Assembly (NCBI GenBank): GCA_903813345.2
Contig: CAIIXF020000009.1
Coordinates: 23,771,759 to 23,835,758 of the forward strand
Direction of reading: 5' to 3'
DNA length: 64,000 nucleotides
DNA from: Owenia fusiformis
Lineage: Eukaryota; Annelida; Polychaeta; Sabellida; Oweniidae
Positions 9,990 through 21,896 of the stretch are shown here, piece after piece. Every line of letters begins with the position of its first letter. The first letter of the stretch is position 1. The position numbers were made by a program, and so were the translations under genes. The notes beneath the pieces are model-generated. The model saw only the letters and a program-made list of their open reading frames with translations. It ran no database searches and was not told the origin of the DNA.

Positions 9990-11257
9990 GCGTGTCCAAC
10001 CCAAACGCTCTTACATGCACGACTGAGCGTTTTATTCACGCAGAAACGCTGCGGAGTGAAATAAAATGGCGGCTAATGAAGATCCCACTATGACCGTAAG
10101 TATTGTTTCTCTCGTTTCTCTTACATATCATACGTTATGGTGACATATTATGTACCATTCGATGAACAATACCCTGAGCAAAGATCTTATTTATCCAACT
10201 TCTGGTGGTAAACTGTTATTTGCTTGATCAAAGCTCCGTAGTGTAGATCGAATGAATCTGAAGTTGACGAATTTGAATTGACCACAAATTACGAATTAAA
10301 CTAGTATTTCTATGAAAACGTCAATTTTTCTGTCAAAGTAGTAGATCACAAACTTGTATATTCTCATTTTCTATAATCCCAGTCCAAATCCATGACTTGT
10401 TCTCGAGAAATCGCTTGTTTTCCTCGAAACGCTCCGTGGTTAACAGGTTAAGGACACAATTTTAGAAATGCGCTTACCATTTTGTTTTGATATTATTTTC
10501 AAAAACGTTTTGTACTTGTTAAGCAAATTGAAACGTCCCAACATTGTGGTGCTAAATGTCCAACTAGCCGACCTAAGCTTACATTAGATGATGTTATGCC
10601 TACATGTGTTCTAAAACATAAAACTATTAACAAAAACAAAAAGTTGATATCTGAATTAATCTTTCTTCTTTTGATGACAATGGGTATGATAGATCTTTTC
10701 TTTTCCTGAAAAGGAAAGTAAAGCAATTTATTTCCTAAACAGATCTACACTACCGGAGCGTTTCCAGTTCACTGTGTTAATCAGATCGGGGTGTTTCTTG
10801 AATATGAGAATGTCATCATTTTTAAGACTGGGTTTTCGGTCATCAAATCACTATTACGATAATGTATGGTGCGTTGAAGCATTGGAATTTGACTAAAATA
10901 TACGTTGGTGCTCTAATCTTGGCTCAACTAATCACATGTATCGACAAAAGGGGTTTTGACCGGTAGAATGACAAATACGTTTTTGAATTTTGATAACTAT
11001 ACTGCTTCGTACAGCTCTTCCTAATTGCTTCAAACGTCAATAGCCAGTCAAGTACAAAATGTATATCACACCCATCGAATAGTATACTCGAAATAAGTAA
11101 CTCATACCTCTTATATATTCCCATTATTGGGGAAATCGTCAGACGGCTCATCATTCCCGCCCGCCAGTTTTCCTCCGGAGCGTTTCTTTGTTTAGTTTCA
11201 GTAATGAAACGCTCCATCGTGCATGTAGTGGTAAGAGCGTTTGGGTTGGACGCCGTG
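9990..11257. mobile_element. TIR transposon of about 1.27 kb, no transposase seen
   Basis: The ends are inverted: GTCCAACCCAAACGCTCTTA near 9994-10013 and its complement near 11232-11252. Weaker similarity extends about 100 bp inward. The ends contain repeated AAACGCTCC/GGAGCGTTT motifs. The same motif recurs inside at about 10428 and 10756 in inverted orientation, so a smaller related element may be nested. Internal frames are short and match no transposase I know. The superfamily is unclear because I cannot fix the target duplication. Confidence 0.65.
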
Positions 11258-12794
11258 ATTATTAGACACTTGTTTTTGTTGGAAGTGTCATATTCTTAAA
11301 AAACGTTTAACTCAAATATAATCCTTAATTGGCAATGCAGCATCGGTACAATAAATCTAAGAGTACACTTAGTGGTACATTTGCCATATAAATCATAGAA
11401 TCGAGTTTTTTACAATTCTACAATAAAAATAAATAAACCAGAAAAGGGTTGTTAAAAATTCATTTGGATGTCATTTTTGTTAATCAAGAGTTCCTTGTAT
11501 CCATGTTTACCACATATTTCTTCAATTTATTTATTTGATTCATTGTGACTTCAGTAATGAGAATGGAATTCATAAATTAGCATTAATACGTGAAACAGTT
11601 TAGTTACCGGTTATTCAATATATTTTTCCAATAGCAATTACGATACAATACTTACATGTAAAAGCTACAACTCTAAACACGTACATCAATGTCAAGCTTG
11701 TCGAAAAAATATGTTCATATTTGATGAACATGGAAATTTAAAACTAATTACCAAAGCTTTACACAAACAAACTCTAATAATGCATTGTGATGGCAAATGT
11801 CACGTATGACCGTGAGTAATGTCATTTTGAACAATATATACGTACACCTACACATCAGTACAGATCTGATATTAATCTTATAAAACATTCGAAGAGAGAA
11901 TATTCCTTAAACAAATCATATAAAAATCATAGAGTGGTGGGTTGTTGAGAAATACGAGCGAAGTCTCAGTCACACAGTTCAACACTGCATTACATGGCTT
12001 GCTCCAGTAGGCCATCTGTATGTGACTGTGTGTAATTAAATAGATTACAACATCACGCTTCAATTCTGATGCGCATCTCTAAATTCCATATTAACAAAAT
12101 AGTAAAAGCGTCATATTGATCCACTTGAATAAGTGTTATTACATACAAAGGTTATATATGCTATTTACAACATTTTGCAACAGTTCGAACTTCTATTTAG
12201 CACAAGTTCTCGTCTATTATAGTGCGGGGGAGTAACCGTTACGATGAATGTCGTTTCCGTAACTTCAAATTCATTTTGAATAATATGACAGAAATTGGTC
12301 AGTTTAGCATTTCGTTCTGTGTCAAAGTCGATTGGGTAATTGGAAGTGGGGGTATTATCTAATAATACTCTTGTAAATTCTTAATAGCCTCGTATCTGGG
12401 CTATTCAGCTAGACACACATCCACAATAACAGTAGAAGCTTTCTAAATTGACGAATATTTCACGTTTTCAAACAGAAACTGATATTTGTGGACTTGAATC
12501 TCTATCCAACATTTCATCAGTGGCCGTGACCTATAGGAGGCTGTATTCCGATTTTGAAATATATGTAAAAGCAGATCAAACAAAGTTAAACCATGATGAT
12601 CAAAACTGTTATATCAGAGAAATGAAAATAAAAACTGACATATTGATTCTACATAAAACTCGATCATGTGACACGTAACACGTCATGTGACTTATCATGT
12701 CTACCAAGTGACCTTGATGATCGATATTGAAAGTTTTGGAAATATCTTCTTCTGGGTAGAATACCAAACGCATGAGCAAATCTGGAATGATTGG
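11258..12794. other. No recognised gene
   Basis: Intergenic sequence downstream of the Ras-like gene, which reads toward it, so its 3' UTR should lie at the right end. I found no clear polyadenylation signal on the minus strand in the first 200 bp. A partly symmetric stretch rich in CATGTGA/ACACGT occurs at 12664-12690. Confidence 0.5.
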
Positions 12795-13535
12795 TTATGA
12801 CAGTATACAGTCATTTTTAGTCGGATCGCGACTGCTCTTCACTTTAGGTTTACTCGTTCTCCTTATAAGGCTCCTGCTCTTGCTCATCATCTTGCTCTCG
12901 CCATTCGGGGCTTTATCAGAGTTTTTTCTATGTGTATGTCCACTCAGTCTACGAATGAGGGAGTTAGATTCGGCATCGTTTAATATTGTCTCCGGAACTG
13001 GAATAATATTCATCATTTTAGCCTGGTCCAATAGTTTCTTAAAGATCTCCTTTATGCCATAGTTTTCCTTGGCTGAAATTTCAAACAGAACATTTTCCAG
13101 CTGTTCCTTAACAGCCCACTCAACAACATCGTCTTTGTTCACCTGTCTGGCATCGTCCTCTAGGTCAGACTTGTTGCCTACAACAACACATGGGATACTT
13201 TCATAGTTATCTCTTTGTTCTTTGATTTGCTCCCGTATTTGTTTTATTTCCTCTAGGGAACCAGCATTGTCCACTGCGTATACTAAGAGAAACGCATGCG
13301 CCGTTGACACTGATAATCTTCTCATGGCGGGAAATGTCAAATTCCCAGCTGTGTCTAAAATATCAACTTTTAAGGTTTGTCCTTTGATGTCAAACTCTCG
13401 GCAGTAAAGATCCTCGACCGTTTCCTTGTACGTGTCCGAGTATTCAGAGTTCACAAAGCGTGTTATAATTGATGTCTTACCCACTCTACCAGAACCAAGA
13501 ATAACTAGTCTGTGGCGCGTATTTTCGTCCGCCAT
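12795..13535 (-). CDS. Ras-family small GTPase, Ras-dva/RASD-like, intronless
   Basis: A 246-residue GTP-binding switch protein, probably acting at membranes after lipidation. All five G motifs are present: P-loop GSGRVGKT (14-21), switch I Thr39 in ETVEDLY, DTAGN (61-65), NKSD (121-124) and SAK (154-156). It ends in a CAAX box CILS (243-246), which predicts farnesylation, preceded by a basic serine-rich tail (about 190-242). FPAMRRLS after DTAGN, and ETVEDL in switch I, resemble the Ras-dva and Dexras/Rhes groups rather than classical Ras. The residue equivalent to Ras Gln61 is Asn65, which suggests altered hydrolysis. I start at the ATG at 13535 (GCAATGG context). The longer in-frame reading from 13586 has no upstream ATG. 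The whole domain lies in one exon. Confidence 0.92.
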   Translation of the reverse strand: MADENTRHRLVILGSGRVGKTSIITRFVNSEYSDTYKETVEDLYCREFDIKGQTLKVDILDTAGNLTFPAMRRLSVSTAHAFLLVYAVDNAGSLEEIKQIREQIKEQRDNYESIPCVVVGNKSDLEDDARQVNKDDVVEWAVKEQLENVLFEISAKENYGIKEIFKKLLDQAKMMNIIPVPETILNDAESNSLIRRLSGHTHRKNSDKAPNGESKMMSKSRSLIRRTSKPKVKSSRDPTKNDCILS

Positions 13536-13573
13536 TGCCGAAATGCGTTGAAAACTGAGTTCAATTATTGGTG

Positions 13574-13588
13574 TTAGCACATCCACAT
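13574..13588 (-). promoter_or_regulatory. Short upstream ORF before the Ras-like gene
   Basis: AAAATGTGGATGTGCTAA encodes a four-codon upstream frame (Met-Trp-Met-Cys-stop) that ends 38 bp before the main ATG. Just upstream, TTCAATACAG at about 13592-13601 resembles a 3' splice site, so the 5' leader may contain an intron. If transcribed, the upstream frame could lower translation of the GTPase. This is inferred from sequence only. Confidence 0.35.
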
Positions 13589-13607
13589 TTTCTGTATTGA
13601 ATAACTA

Positions 13608-14846
13608 ACGCCTGGTGGTTGTTTTTACATTATTAATCAATATATCTATTTTTCATTCACCTTCTGATTAATTATGACTCTTATTTACACTCAATTAATT
13701 CCTTCCACAAAAATGTAACTGCTATTTATCCAAGCTTTTAAACTTCCATCCAATAAGTAAAATATGAGATTTTAATATGAGTGATTTCTCTGAAACGTTT
13801 ACACGGGCGAAGCCATGTAAAACAACACTGCAGGTTTCTCTTGGGAATAGAAGACGTCCAATTAAAATCTCATTCCTACGCGTTTGTGTTTGAAGAATCT
13901 CAAGCCTGGGAATATCTAATTCACTTCCTTTGGTGTCTAAATGTAAATTAATATTCTTCCATGAATGAGATCAATGGTGTTTAGCTATATCCCCACTTCA
14001 CACGATCACCGTATTTCACTTATATAGAAAATCTATAGATATACAACCAGGGAATGTTCAAGTTGAACTAGAATCCAATATTAAAGCTGATCATGCACGC
14101 AAATGAGAAGCTTATAGTTCCTTAATTCCAATAAGTTTATCTACCTCATCTGAGGTAACACCTGCCAAAAGTTCTTCGCTGGCAATCGCCAAATCTAATG
14201 ACCACTTACGGTTGTTCAGAGATCCTTGATTAGAGCCAAGATCATTGATTCTTCTCTTTCTCAAGAGGGTCAACTTGTTTTTATGTTCATTTCGTATCAA
14301 CCTTAATCAAATGAAGCAATCGGTTTTCTATCTATTTTATGGTCAGATTTATCTTATTTTGAGTATGAATCTTTGATCTTTTTATTGCAGTGCTGATAGA
14401 GTCAGAAGTCAAGGTTTTGCCAGCTGAACAGTGATCCCAGTTCTCTGCGTGACGTCAATATTCCATTTTGATGTTGTCAACACCCCAGGCTCTGAAAGTA
14501 TAAATAAAAAACGTTTACCTCATTAATGGCAACATATTGATCATTGTTAAACTACGTATACTCCGATTGAATCTTATTAATTATTTGATGCACAGGCTAT
14601 TAATAAAGATAAAAGTACCCTGCCCTGCAGAGGGGTCGAGAAATACTTGCACTCGATCGTTGAGATATTGATAAAAGGATATCATTTCGCGTAAAAGTCT
14701 TAGTGTAACAATTCAAAGCATGAGAATAATGCAATGCATTATGCTAACACAACACCAATCACCTCAAAGAAAATCATTTACATTTATTTGTTTAATTTCT
14801 AAAATGTGAATCTTAGAATATTTCCTTATATGACCATAACAATATA
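13608..14846. other. Upstream region of the Ras-like gene, no other gene seen
   Basis: The promoter of the Ras-like gene should lie here, but I see no convincing core motif. TGACGTCA-like sequence (GTGACGTCAA) occurs near 14450. The frames are short and unrecognised. Confidence 0.4.
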
Positions 14847-15077
14847 CAGGGTGTTGCATTATAAATGTCCACCTGTCCATCAAGCAAGAGTTCCATTCTA
14901 ATGAGGAAATTGACAGCAAGGCATTTTCATTTAATTACCTATTTAATTGGACAAGTGGATTTCCCTTTTTTTTCATACATGTTTGAAAATTTCATTCTCA
15001 ATAAATTGAACAATATGTACTAAAAGATTGTAAAATACTAAACTCATTACCCGTGTAATTACTTAGTGAACACCCTG
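14847..15077. mobile_element. Short TA-flanked element with CAGGGTGT ends
   Basis: CAGGGTGTT at 14847 is matched by AACACCCTG ending at 15077, with TA on both outer sides. Only about 11 bp of the ends are inverted. The same terminal motif bounds the larger elements at 31173-31780 and 45205-45759, so this is probably a diverged or short non-autonomous relative of a TA-inserting (Tc1/mariner-like) family. Confidence 0.55.
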
Positions 15078-15359
15078 TATGAAAATGATTAACATGGTTA
15101 AAGGCAAAGTGCAAAATATGTAGGTCGCATGACACCATTTTGTAAAAACAGAAAATGAAGGGCAAAAATGTATTTAATTTTCAAAATGATCAATATCCAG
15201 GGTATACATCCAGAGTGTTCCATTCGGCATGTGTTGTTTAGATTGTTTTTCTCCATATCTTGAGAGTAGGTAATTTCTAACCTTACTTTTAGCAAGGGAA
15301 TGGTTTATTTTTAAAAGCCCCTTGTCATCCAGGCAATGGCTCAGTGTTGTATTACCGTT
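15078..15359. other. No recognised gene
   Basis: AT-rich intergenic spacer between two mobile elements. Its right end is the first copy of a 9-bp target duplication (15351-15359). Confidence 0.5.
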
Positions 15360-15664
15360 CAAGGAGGATTGGCTCCCAGAGTGCACCACCGATATTCTGT
15401 CCCATATATGGGTATGTCGTAATACAAAATTCGAATTCAAACAGCCGCCATTTTGTTCACTTCAACATTTAAATCGTGAATTTTGGTCTTATTTCCAAAC
15501 GAAAAATTCCAAAACTCACAAGAAATGATCGAGATATTGGTTCGAATCTTTTGAACTGTTTATTTTGAATTTATAGTCGGTTTTAATTTCAGAAAATAAC
15601 GACATTTCGACGTTTTCATTGTTGGGAAATATCGAGTTTCGATCCTGGGAGCCAATCCTCCTTG
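15360..15664. mobile_element. 305-bp MITE with 20-bp TIRs and 9-bp target duplication
   Basis: CAAGGAGGATTGGCTCCCAG (15360-15379) is repeated as its exact complement at 15645-15664. The nine bases ATTACCGTT flank both sides (15351-15359 and 15665-15673). A perfect TIR and duplication indicate a recent insertion. A 9-bp duplication is typical of Mutator-like transposons, but the family is not proven. It does not encode a protein. Confidence 0.85.
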
Positions 15665-15811
15665 ATTACCGTTAATGTTGAAAATGACCTTATTGGTACC
15701 TGACACTTATAGCTGAGAAATGTCACGCACTGTACTAGTTATATGTTAATAACCGAATCTGTGTAGACACACGTGTTTTTCCTTGTGCAACAATGTGCAT
15801 AAAAGCATAAA

Positions 15812-15876
15812 ACCATTTGCATTCGTTCTCTTAAAAGAGAGCTTCGTTTATAAACTCTGGGCGCAGGGTAGGCTAA
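15812..15876 (+). repeat. Dispersed repeat, copy A
   Basis: This stretch, from CCATTTGCATTCGTTC through GCGCAGGGTAGG, matches 24461-24545 apart from short insertions. It contains the self-complementary block TCTTAAAAGAGA. Function is unknown. Confidence 0.55.
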
Positions 15877-18855
15877 TGTGCATTTTTTATCAACATTGTT
15901 TATCACCGAGAGCCAATTTTATTTATTGAGTTTCTTGATATGTCATATTCTGACAAGCTGTACCATGACCTTTTATGACAGCAGAGACATATAAAACACA
16001 GTAATTATAGTATGAAATTACAGAGGTGTCATATTCTGACAAACCTAAGTGACATCCAATAGAGAGGTGCCTTCCTTAGTGACATCGGAAGATGAATTTA
16101 GATGACCTGTAGAAGGAGTATGAAAGATCAATGACCACCTAAACAGTATGTATCGAAAAAAGCAATTACGCACTAGCTCTATCAAGTTTCACAATCGTTA
16201 TATCTTATCTGTTGAGTCTGCTTAGTGTCCCATGTATACTTTGTATCCTACATGAATGTAACACCTTTTCATCATTCTGATACCCATAGCATCTCTCTCT
16301 GTTGCATCTCCAGAAGGATAGAAATGGAAAGGGCGTGGCTTACCACGATGCCTTTTCTTGGATTAAGTAATCACGAGTAATCTCTTTTTATCTCAATGCA
16401 TGGCATATTGACTAAGAATATATTTCTACTACATTTCCATTATTGAATCAGCTTTATTCACCAGAAAAATGAAAAATGAAAACAAAATTATCATTATCAA
16501 AGAAGTAATTCAAAATCTTTTCTCAGGTCTACTTTTTTCTGGTCACCCTGTACTGTGAGCATCTTAGGCTTCGCGTTGAGCTTGTCATATCCCTGAGTTA
16601 GCAATGATACATGGTCCCTTACCTCATATATGTTTATATTTACCTCGTCTAATTTTTTAACCTGACTACGCCCTTGCCTTAAACATTAGAGAAGACGCCA
16701 TGTCTAATGTTGGAATACTTAATTCTGAATTTTCTTTAGAGTTGTCCTAAAGCTACACCGTCCATTAAGATACAAATAAGAAAAAAGCTGTAGTCGGAAC
16801 TTATTATTCCAGTCAGAAGTATTATTGATTCCAGTCAGAGGCGTGGTTATATTAAGACGCAATTGAGTGTAAAGCATAAGTGCAGGATATGTGGTTACAA
16901 TTCTGGATTGTGACACTTAATGCACGCGGCACAAGCCATGAGTTAGACAATTAATCCCATCTCTGAGGAACCAGTTCAATCGCTGGATAATAACAGCCCG
17001 ACGGGGAGGCAAATCTTTCAAATAAATATGTACTGCAGAGTTTGTTGCTTGTTTCTGTTTTTTATTTTCTTATTTTGAATATTTTTGTTAGAAATAGAAC
17101 AGACGTGAGAAACAATATCAGATATATTTCTTCATGTAACATTAATATAATCAACCGATCTGTAAGGTGAATGCATTTGTGAAAATAATACTCTTAGGTA
17201 AATATCAGCAAATTTGAATTTCCAACCCATAGCCGAAAATATGGTTTTCTAGTGTCCATTATATGTGGGTATTCACTTTTGATTTTTTACTCTGCAATAC
17301 CTCCCTTCTTCATAGGATAGGTATATCCATATCTAATTATAGATATCCCAAAATAAAGTATGCATTCATTCAATTTCGAAAACACAGTACAAATTACAAT
17401 CAGTACATTTAGTCGATCATTATCACAAGACATGAATAAATATTATGTAGATTTTTGCAAAAGTTAGGCCTATTTTGAAATAAAAATGAATCCTCACTTC
17501 ATTCACTGTTAGATAAATCCTTTTAGAGGCGCGTAGCAGATATCCAAGCAGCAGTTATTAGTATTTAAAAAAACGAGTGGAAATAACGATAAACAAGATA
17601 GGCGTAGCCAGGAGGTGCGATGCGTGCGATCGGCTCCCCCCCCCCCCCCCCCCTTATAAAAATATAACCCTGAGATAGAAGAAAAGAGCTTTAAAATGCT
17701 TTTTATTTGCAGCTTCTAGCTCAATTTTGAAGGAAGTTACATCAATTTTTGTCAAATTATTAATTTTTGGCTTGTTTATGGCACAATCGCTGCCTCCCCC
17801 CTCCCTTGACTGCAAGCTGGCTAAGTCCCTGAACAATTAACTTAATATCAGAACTCGTTCCTTCACTTACCAAATGACGATCTGCTTCTTCTCTCGCAAA
17901 TACATGTATGATACTATATGTTAATTATAGTTCATCTTACATTTAAAGCAGTTGATATGAAGCTAGGCTTACGACTATTTACTGAAGATGTGTTGCAGTA
18001 AGACGATTTGATGCTAAATTCATGAATAAAGCCGTTCAAATAAGATAATAATACTAATGCAAATATCATACTTTTTATATTTACGCTTAGGTAGACATGG
18101 AATGGAAAGGGGGGAATGATGAAGAATAAAACGAAAGTGTGGGACGATAGGAAGAAAATATAAGAAAAGAATGAACATGATGATTGTTAAAAGAAAGGAT
18201 ATGATGAAGAAAAGAAAGGGTGTCACCCTTTATTTTTTTATTTCCTTATTACCTTTATTTTCTTGTACCCTTGCACGATTTGGATTTCACAAGAACACAA
18301 AACAAAGAATCTACTTATTGTGGCCTATGAAGAAAATAATCGAATAAGTCACTTTGCTGATTAATCTTTTGGGCTTATTACAGCGCTTATTATTGTTTTG
18401 ATCCCAGACCTACGAGCTGATATACCTTAGCCTAATATTTAGGTTATAATATCCCCATGTTGTCTCGAAATATCAGATACTTTAAAGGCAGAATCTGATC
18501 CATAGGGGGTGACAAAATTACAAGCAACATGTATAATTGACCTACCAATCTATTCCTTACAATATCAAATACAATATCCCCCAAAAGATTCATAATATGT
18601 TATAAATTGGTGAAGTTATTAATGATTCAAAGTACAAAAATGAGTGAAAAATGTTTAAATTCTCCCAAATAATAATGGTAACCATTCTTATAGAAAAATA
18701 ACACATTAAATATTGTAAAAATCTTAAGTTTTCATGGAATAAAGTATGCACTTTTGTGATTTTTAGAAAATAGACATGACAAGGAATGACATGAGCAAAA
18801 AATATTCTTAAATTGAAATAATTTTTTGTTTAGCCTGCTCGCTATATCTGATTCT
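15877..18855. other. Intergenic, few landmarks
   Basis: There is no recognisable gene. The landmarks are a repeated phrase GTCATATTCTGACAA (near 15942 and 16028), a run of C at about 17636-17653 next to a GGCGTAGCCAGG phrase typical of old interspersed repeats, and a fragment at 18265-18329 related to the MITE at 37461-37890. Confidence 0.45.
18265..18329 (-). repeat. Fragment of the AGGCCATAAG-ended MITE family
   Basis: ACAAAACAAAGAATCTACTT followed by TGGCCTA matches the right end of the element at 37461-37890. TTGCACGATTTGGATTT further left also resembles its inner arm. The opposite terminus is missing. Confidence 0.5.
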
Positions 18856-18857
18856 CT

Positions 18858-19026
18858 CTTTAAGCATGTAATGTTTTCATGACGTAACCGTGACATGGCA
18901 TCTTGCACGCTGCGGTAAACACTATTACCGAACGATTATTTAGTGAGAAAACTACATGCATTTGTATATGGGCGATTTATACGTATACGTTGCCGTTTCG
19001 ATTTTATATGCAAGCTTAAAGTCACT
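18858..19026. mobile_element. Short MITE sharing ends with 33258-33397 and 47891-48402
   Basis: The left part (TTTAAGCATG, then ACGTAACCGTGA) and the right part (GCATTTGTATATGGGCGA, then TTTCGATTTTATATGCAAGC) recur in two other places in the window, at 33258-33397 and 47891-48402. The copies are diverged. The ends are inverted around a TTAAGC(T)/AGCTTAA core. Confidence 0.55.
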
Positions 19027-21019
19027 AGTATTCGACTACACCGAATAGAGACCAAGACGATCAACAAAACACTAGACTCAATCAGCGCTCCACTTCTCTC
19101 GGTCAAATAGTTCTTATGAAGCATACCAAATCACTAAAATTATTTGAATTCATATGAGTTTCGCGTAGCTTTCAAAATTAAGTATCGCGCCTGCTTGGGT
19201 TGCCGCCTTCCGTAATTTCTTTTAGCGTTGATTACTAGTTCAATGGGAGAGTATGTTGTAGCTCTCTCGCGCATTGTTGAGTTTCCTTCGGAGAGGCCAT
19301 CAGAACATAATTAACTCCTATGAACTTAACTCTACACTGGATGGTAATCACTCGGAGACGATTTTCAGTGACGTTATACCCAGGGCTTATTTGATAAATG
19401 TATCCTTGGAGTGAACGATTTTTACGTAATATCTACTTTACTTACCGCTTGAAGTGTGTTGATACAGATATACCCGGTATTAATGAACTGGCAGACTAAT
19501 TCCAAAACATCTGTTGAATATGTTATCAGTTATGTGATCAGATGAAGTTCAATTTCCACTGTGTAATTGAAATAAACGATGGCAAACTGATAATGAGCGA
19601 TGCCATTAATCCGGGTCGTATCATTGTTCGCCCATACTGCAAATTGAAAAAATCTATCCGTCTATGAATATATGCCAGGAACGGTCATGATGACCGAGTA
19701 TTCTATTGTTTCTACTTTTCATATAATTTTAATCAATCTATTTGCCAATCAGATTATTGTGGAAAGATTATCCACAGTATTACATCGTCTAATTACCACA
19801 GTAATGTACTAACCGTTTCTCTTTGAAATCAGCCGTAATATTTTATAATTAAACAAAGATGAATCATATTCAGCTATTAAAAAGATAATTTCTATTTATC
19901 TGATATTGCAATTGTTTTCAACTGGATTCTCATTATTGATATGAATGGAACAGTTGCTCCGATGTAGAAATATGAATTAATATTTGCTTATTTGTCTACC
20001 AAATCTGCATATTGATATATGGAATTGATAGTTCCGGATCTGGTGTTTTTGTCTAGATTGTTTATTGTAATTAATTGCTTTTTTCTTACTCACTGTTCTT
20101 AATCAGTCGATCACTGATCGATCAACGGTGATATGGTGAAGGTCCGCATGATTGATAGCACGTATATAGCGAATGGTTCTATTGTCTTACTAAGTACAGT
20201 TTCCATTTAGTATGACAAATTGTTTTTCTTTTTTCTGTCAGTTGTGCGCGAGAGTCAATATTTGATGTCAGTCGCCCAGATACTGTTTTATAAATTTGAT
20301 CCCTGTATCGCATGATATTGATGTGAACAAGCAGCTGTAAAATGTGTCCTCATAGAAAGTGTGACCAGTGACACTCAAGTACACAAGGGTAACGTCATCA
20401 TATGCTCAATGTGAACGTTAGATCCGTGATGCAGAGTTTATTGAATGAGTGTTGAACCTTGGAACCTCACCAGAATTTTTTTCGCACAGCATAATTCATA
20501 TTTGTGCAATGCTTTTATATTTTTGTAGTTCAGACAGACAACAGAATCGAAGATTTGATACGTAAACGGGATGTATTGTACGCTTTCTTAAACATAAGAT
20601 ACTGAGGAAAAAAGAAAAATCGTACCTTCGAGGTTCCGACATTTTGTTACCGAAACGAACCGTTTCTTTAACCAGCGTAATCGAGTGGATGACCAGTGAA
20701 TTGTGCTCGTATTTAAGGCCGACATAATCAGACCTATGACTAGCCCAGTGTAGACCCCAAGACGCCCACGGTATAATTAGGTCTTGTTACTTCCGGTGAA
20801 ATTACAATTTTCATTGCAAGTTACGAAATGGAGGCGACCAGAAGGAAATTGTTCACGGCCAAAAGAATTTTCAGATTGATTTTTAAAGGGCCTTTTTGTC
20901 TCCTGTTAAAATTGCGTTGTACCCTACGGTCTGCCATGCGTGTAGACAAGCTATCATGAGCTATTGTTCATGTCTTAATGGATGTTCAATAACCCAATAT
21001 TTTACAAGGCGTTATATTA
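19027..21019. other. No recognised gene
   Basis: AT-rich intergenic sequence with no recognisable coding frame, RNA gene or clear terminal repeat. Confidence 0.5.
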
Positions 21020-21021
21020 TA

Positions 21022-21894
21022 CACTCCCCTCCATAAGTTTGGCAACCTTTTTCCCCCATTGAACTACGTGTTAAAGCCTCTTTATCTTTGAAATTTTATT
21101 TACTTAACCTGCGATGAAAATACTTACACGATTGATGGAAACGTAATTTGACTTTAATTTCAATACCTCCAAATTTTCTCAATTTTTTTCCTCAATTACA
21201 ATAGGTCGAAAATTGATGATAAATTTGATGAATTTTTGGAAATCGACATTCTCATGTTAACCAATGGGAAATGGTAGGTTTGCCGTAAGTCATATGACAG
21301 AATATCCATCCATCCGAGTCCTTGCAAAAAATACGAGTTAGGCAGGCAATTGAATTTGCTAACTTTATTTAACAAAAAATTGATATGTTTCTTCAGGTTC
21401 AACAAAGTTATAGGGCTTTAAAGTCAAAGTTTTTTTTCAAAAAACTTCTCCCATTGAAATAACACAGGAGGCGAAAAATTATTTTCAAAAATGACTTTGA
21501 AGCGCTGTAACTTTAATATTCATCAAATAAACTAAACACTTAGTGTTCAAAAAAGTTAGACAATTTAATTTTCTATATAAAATATTTTTTGCTGAATCTT
21601 TTACTGAAAAGATATCCTGATTTCTGATTTTCCCCGAACCCTCTATTTCCCATTGGATTACATGGGAATGACGATTTTCAAAAAATCATCAAATTTATCA
21701 TCAATTTTCGACCTATTGTAATTGAGGAAAAAAAATTAGAAATTTGGAGGTATTGGGAATAAAGTCAAGTTACTTTTCCATCAATATAATAAATTATTTC
21801 ATCGCCGGTTAAGTAAATAAAAATTCAAAAGTAAAGAGGCTTTAACATGTAGTTCAATGGGGGAAAAAGGTTACCAAACTTATGGAGGGGAGTG
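21022..21894. mobile_element. 873-bp fold-back element with about 250-bp TIRs, TA target
   Basis: The left end CACTCCCCTCCATAAGTTTG is mirrored by CAAACTTATGGAGGGGAGTG at the right end. The inverted similarity runs roughly 250 bp inward, through TCAATTTTCGACCTATTG-type sequence on each arm. TA dinucleotides flank both sides (21020-21021 and 21895-21896). The structure fits a non-autonomous Tc1/mariner-type element. Internal frames are products of the inverted arms and have no recognised domain. Confidence 0.8.
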
Positions 21895-21896
21895 TA

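Noticed and set aside
10066-10095. Possible first exon ATGGCGGCTAATGAAG...ACC/gtaagt
   Set aside because: It lies within the left terminal inverted repeat of the 9990-11257 element, and similar sequence appears inverted in the right end, so it is transposon end sequence.
12772-13407. Plus-strand frames over the Ras-like gene
   Set aside because: Shadows of the minus-strand GTPase; they lack any motif of their own.
13536-13586. N-terminal extension of the Ras-like protein by 17 residues
   Set aside because: It would start at GTG. No in-frame ATG lies between the upstream stop (13605-13607) and 13535, and the family usually begins shortly before the P-loop.
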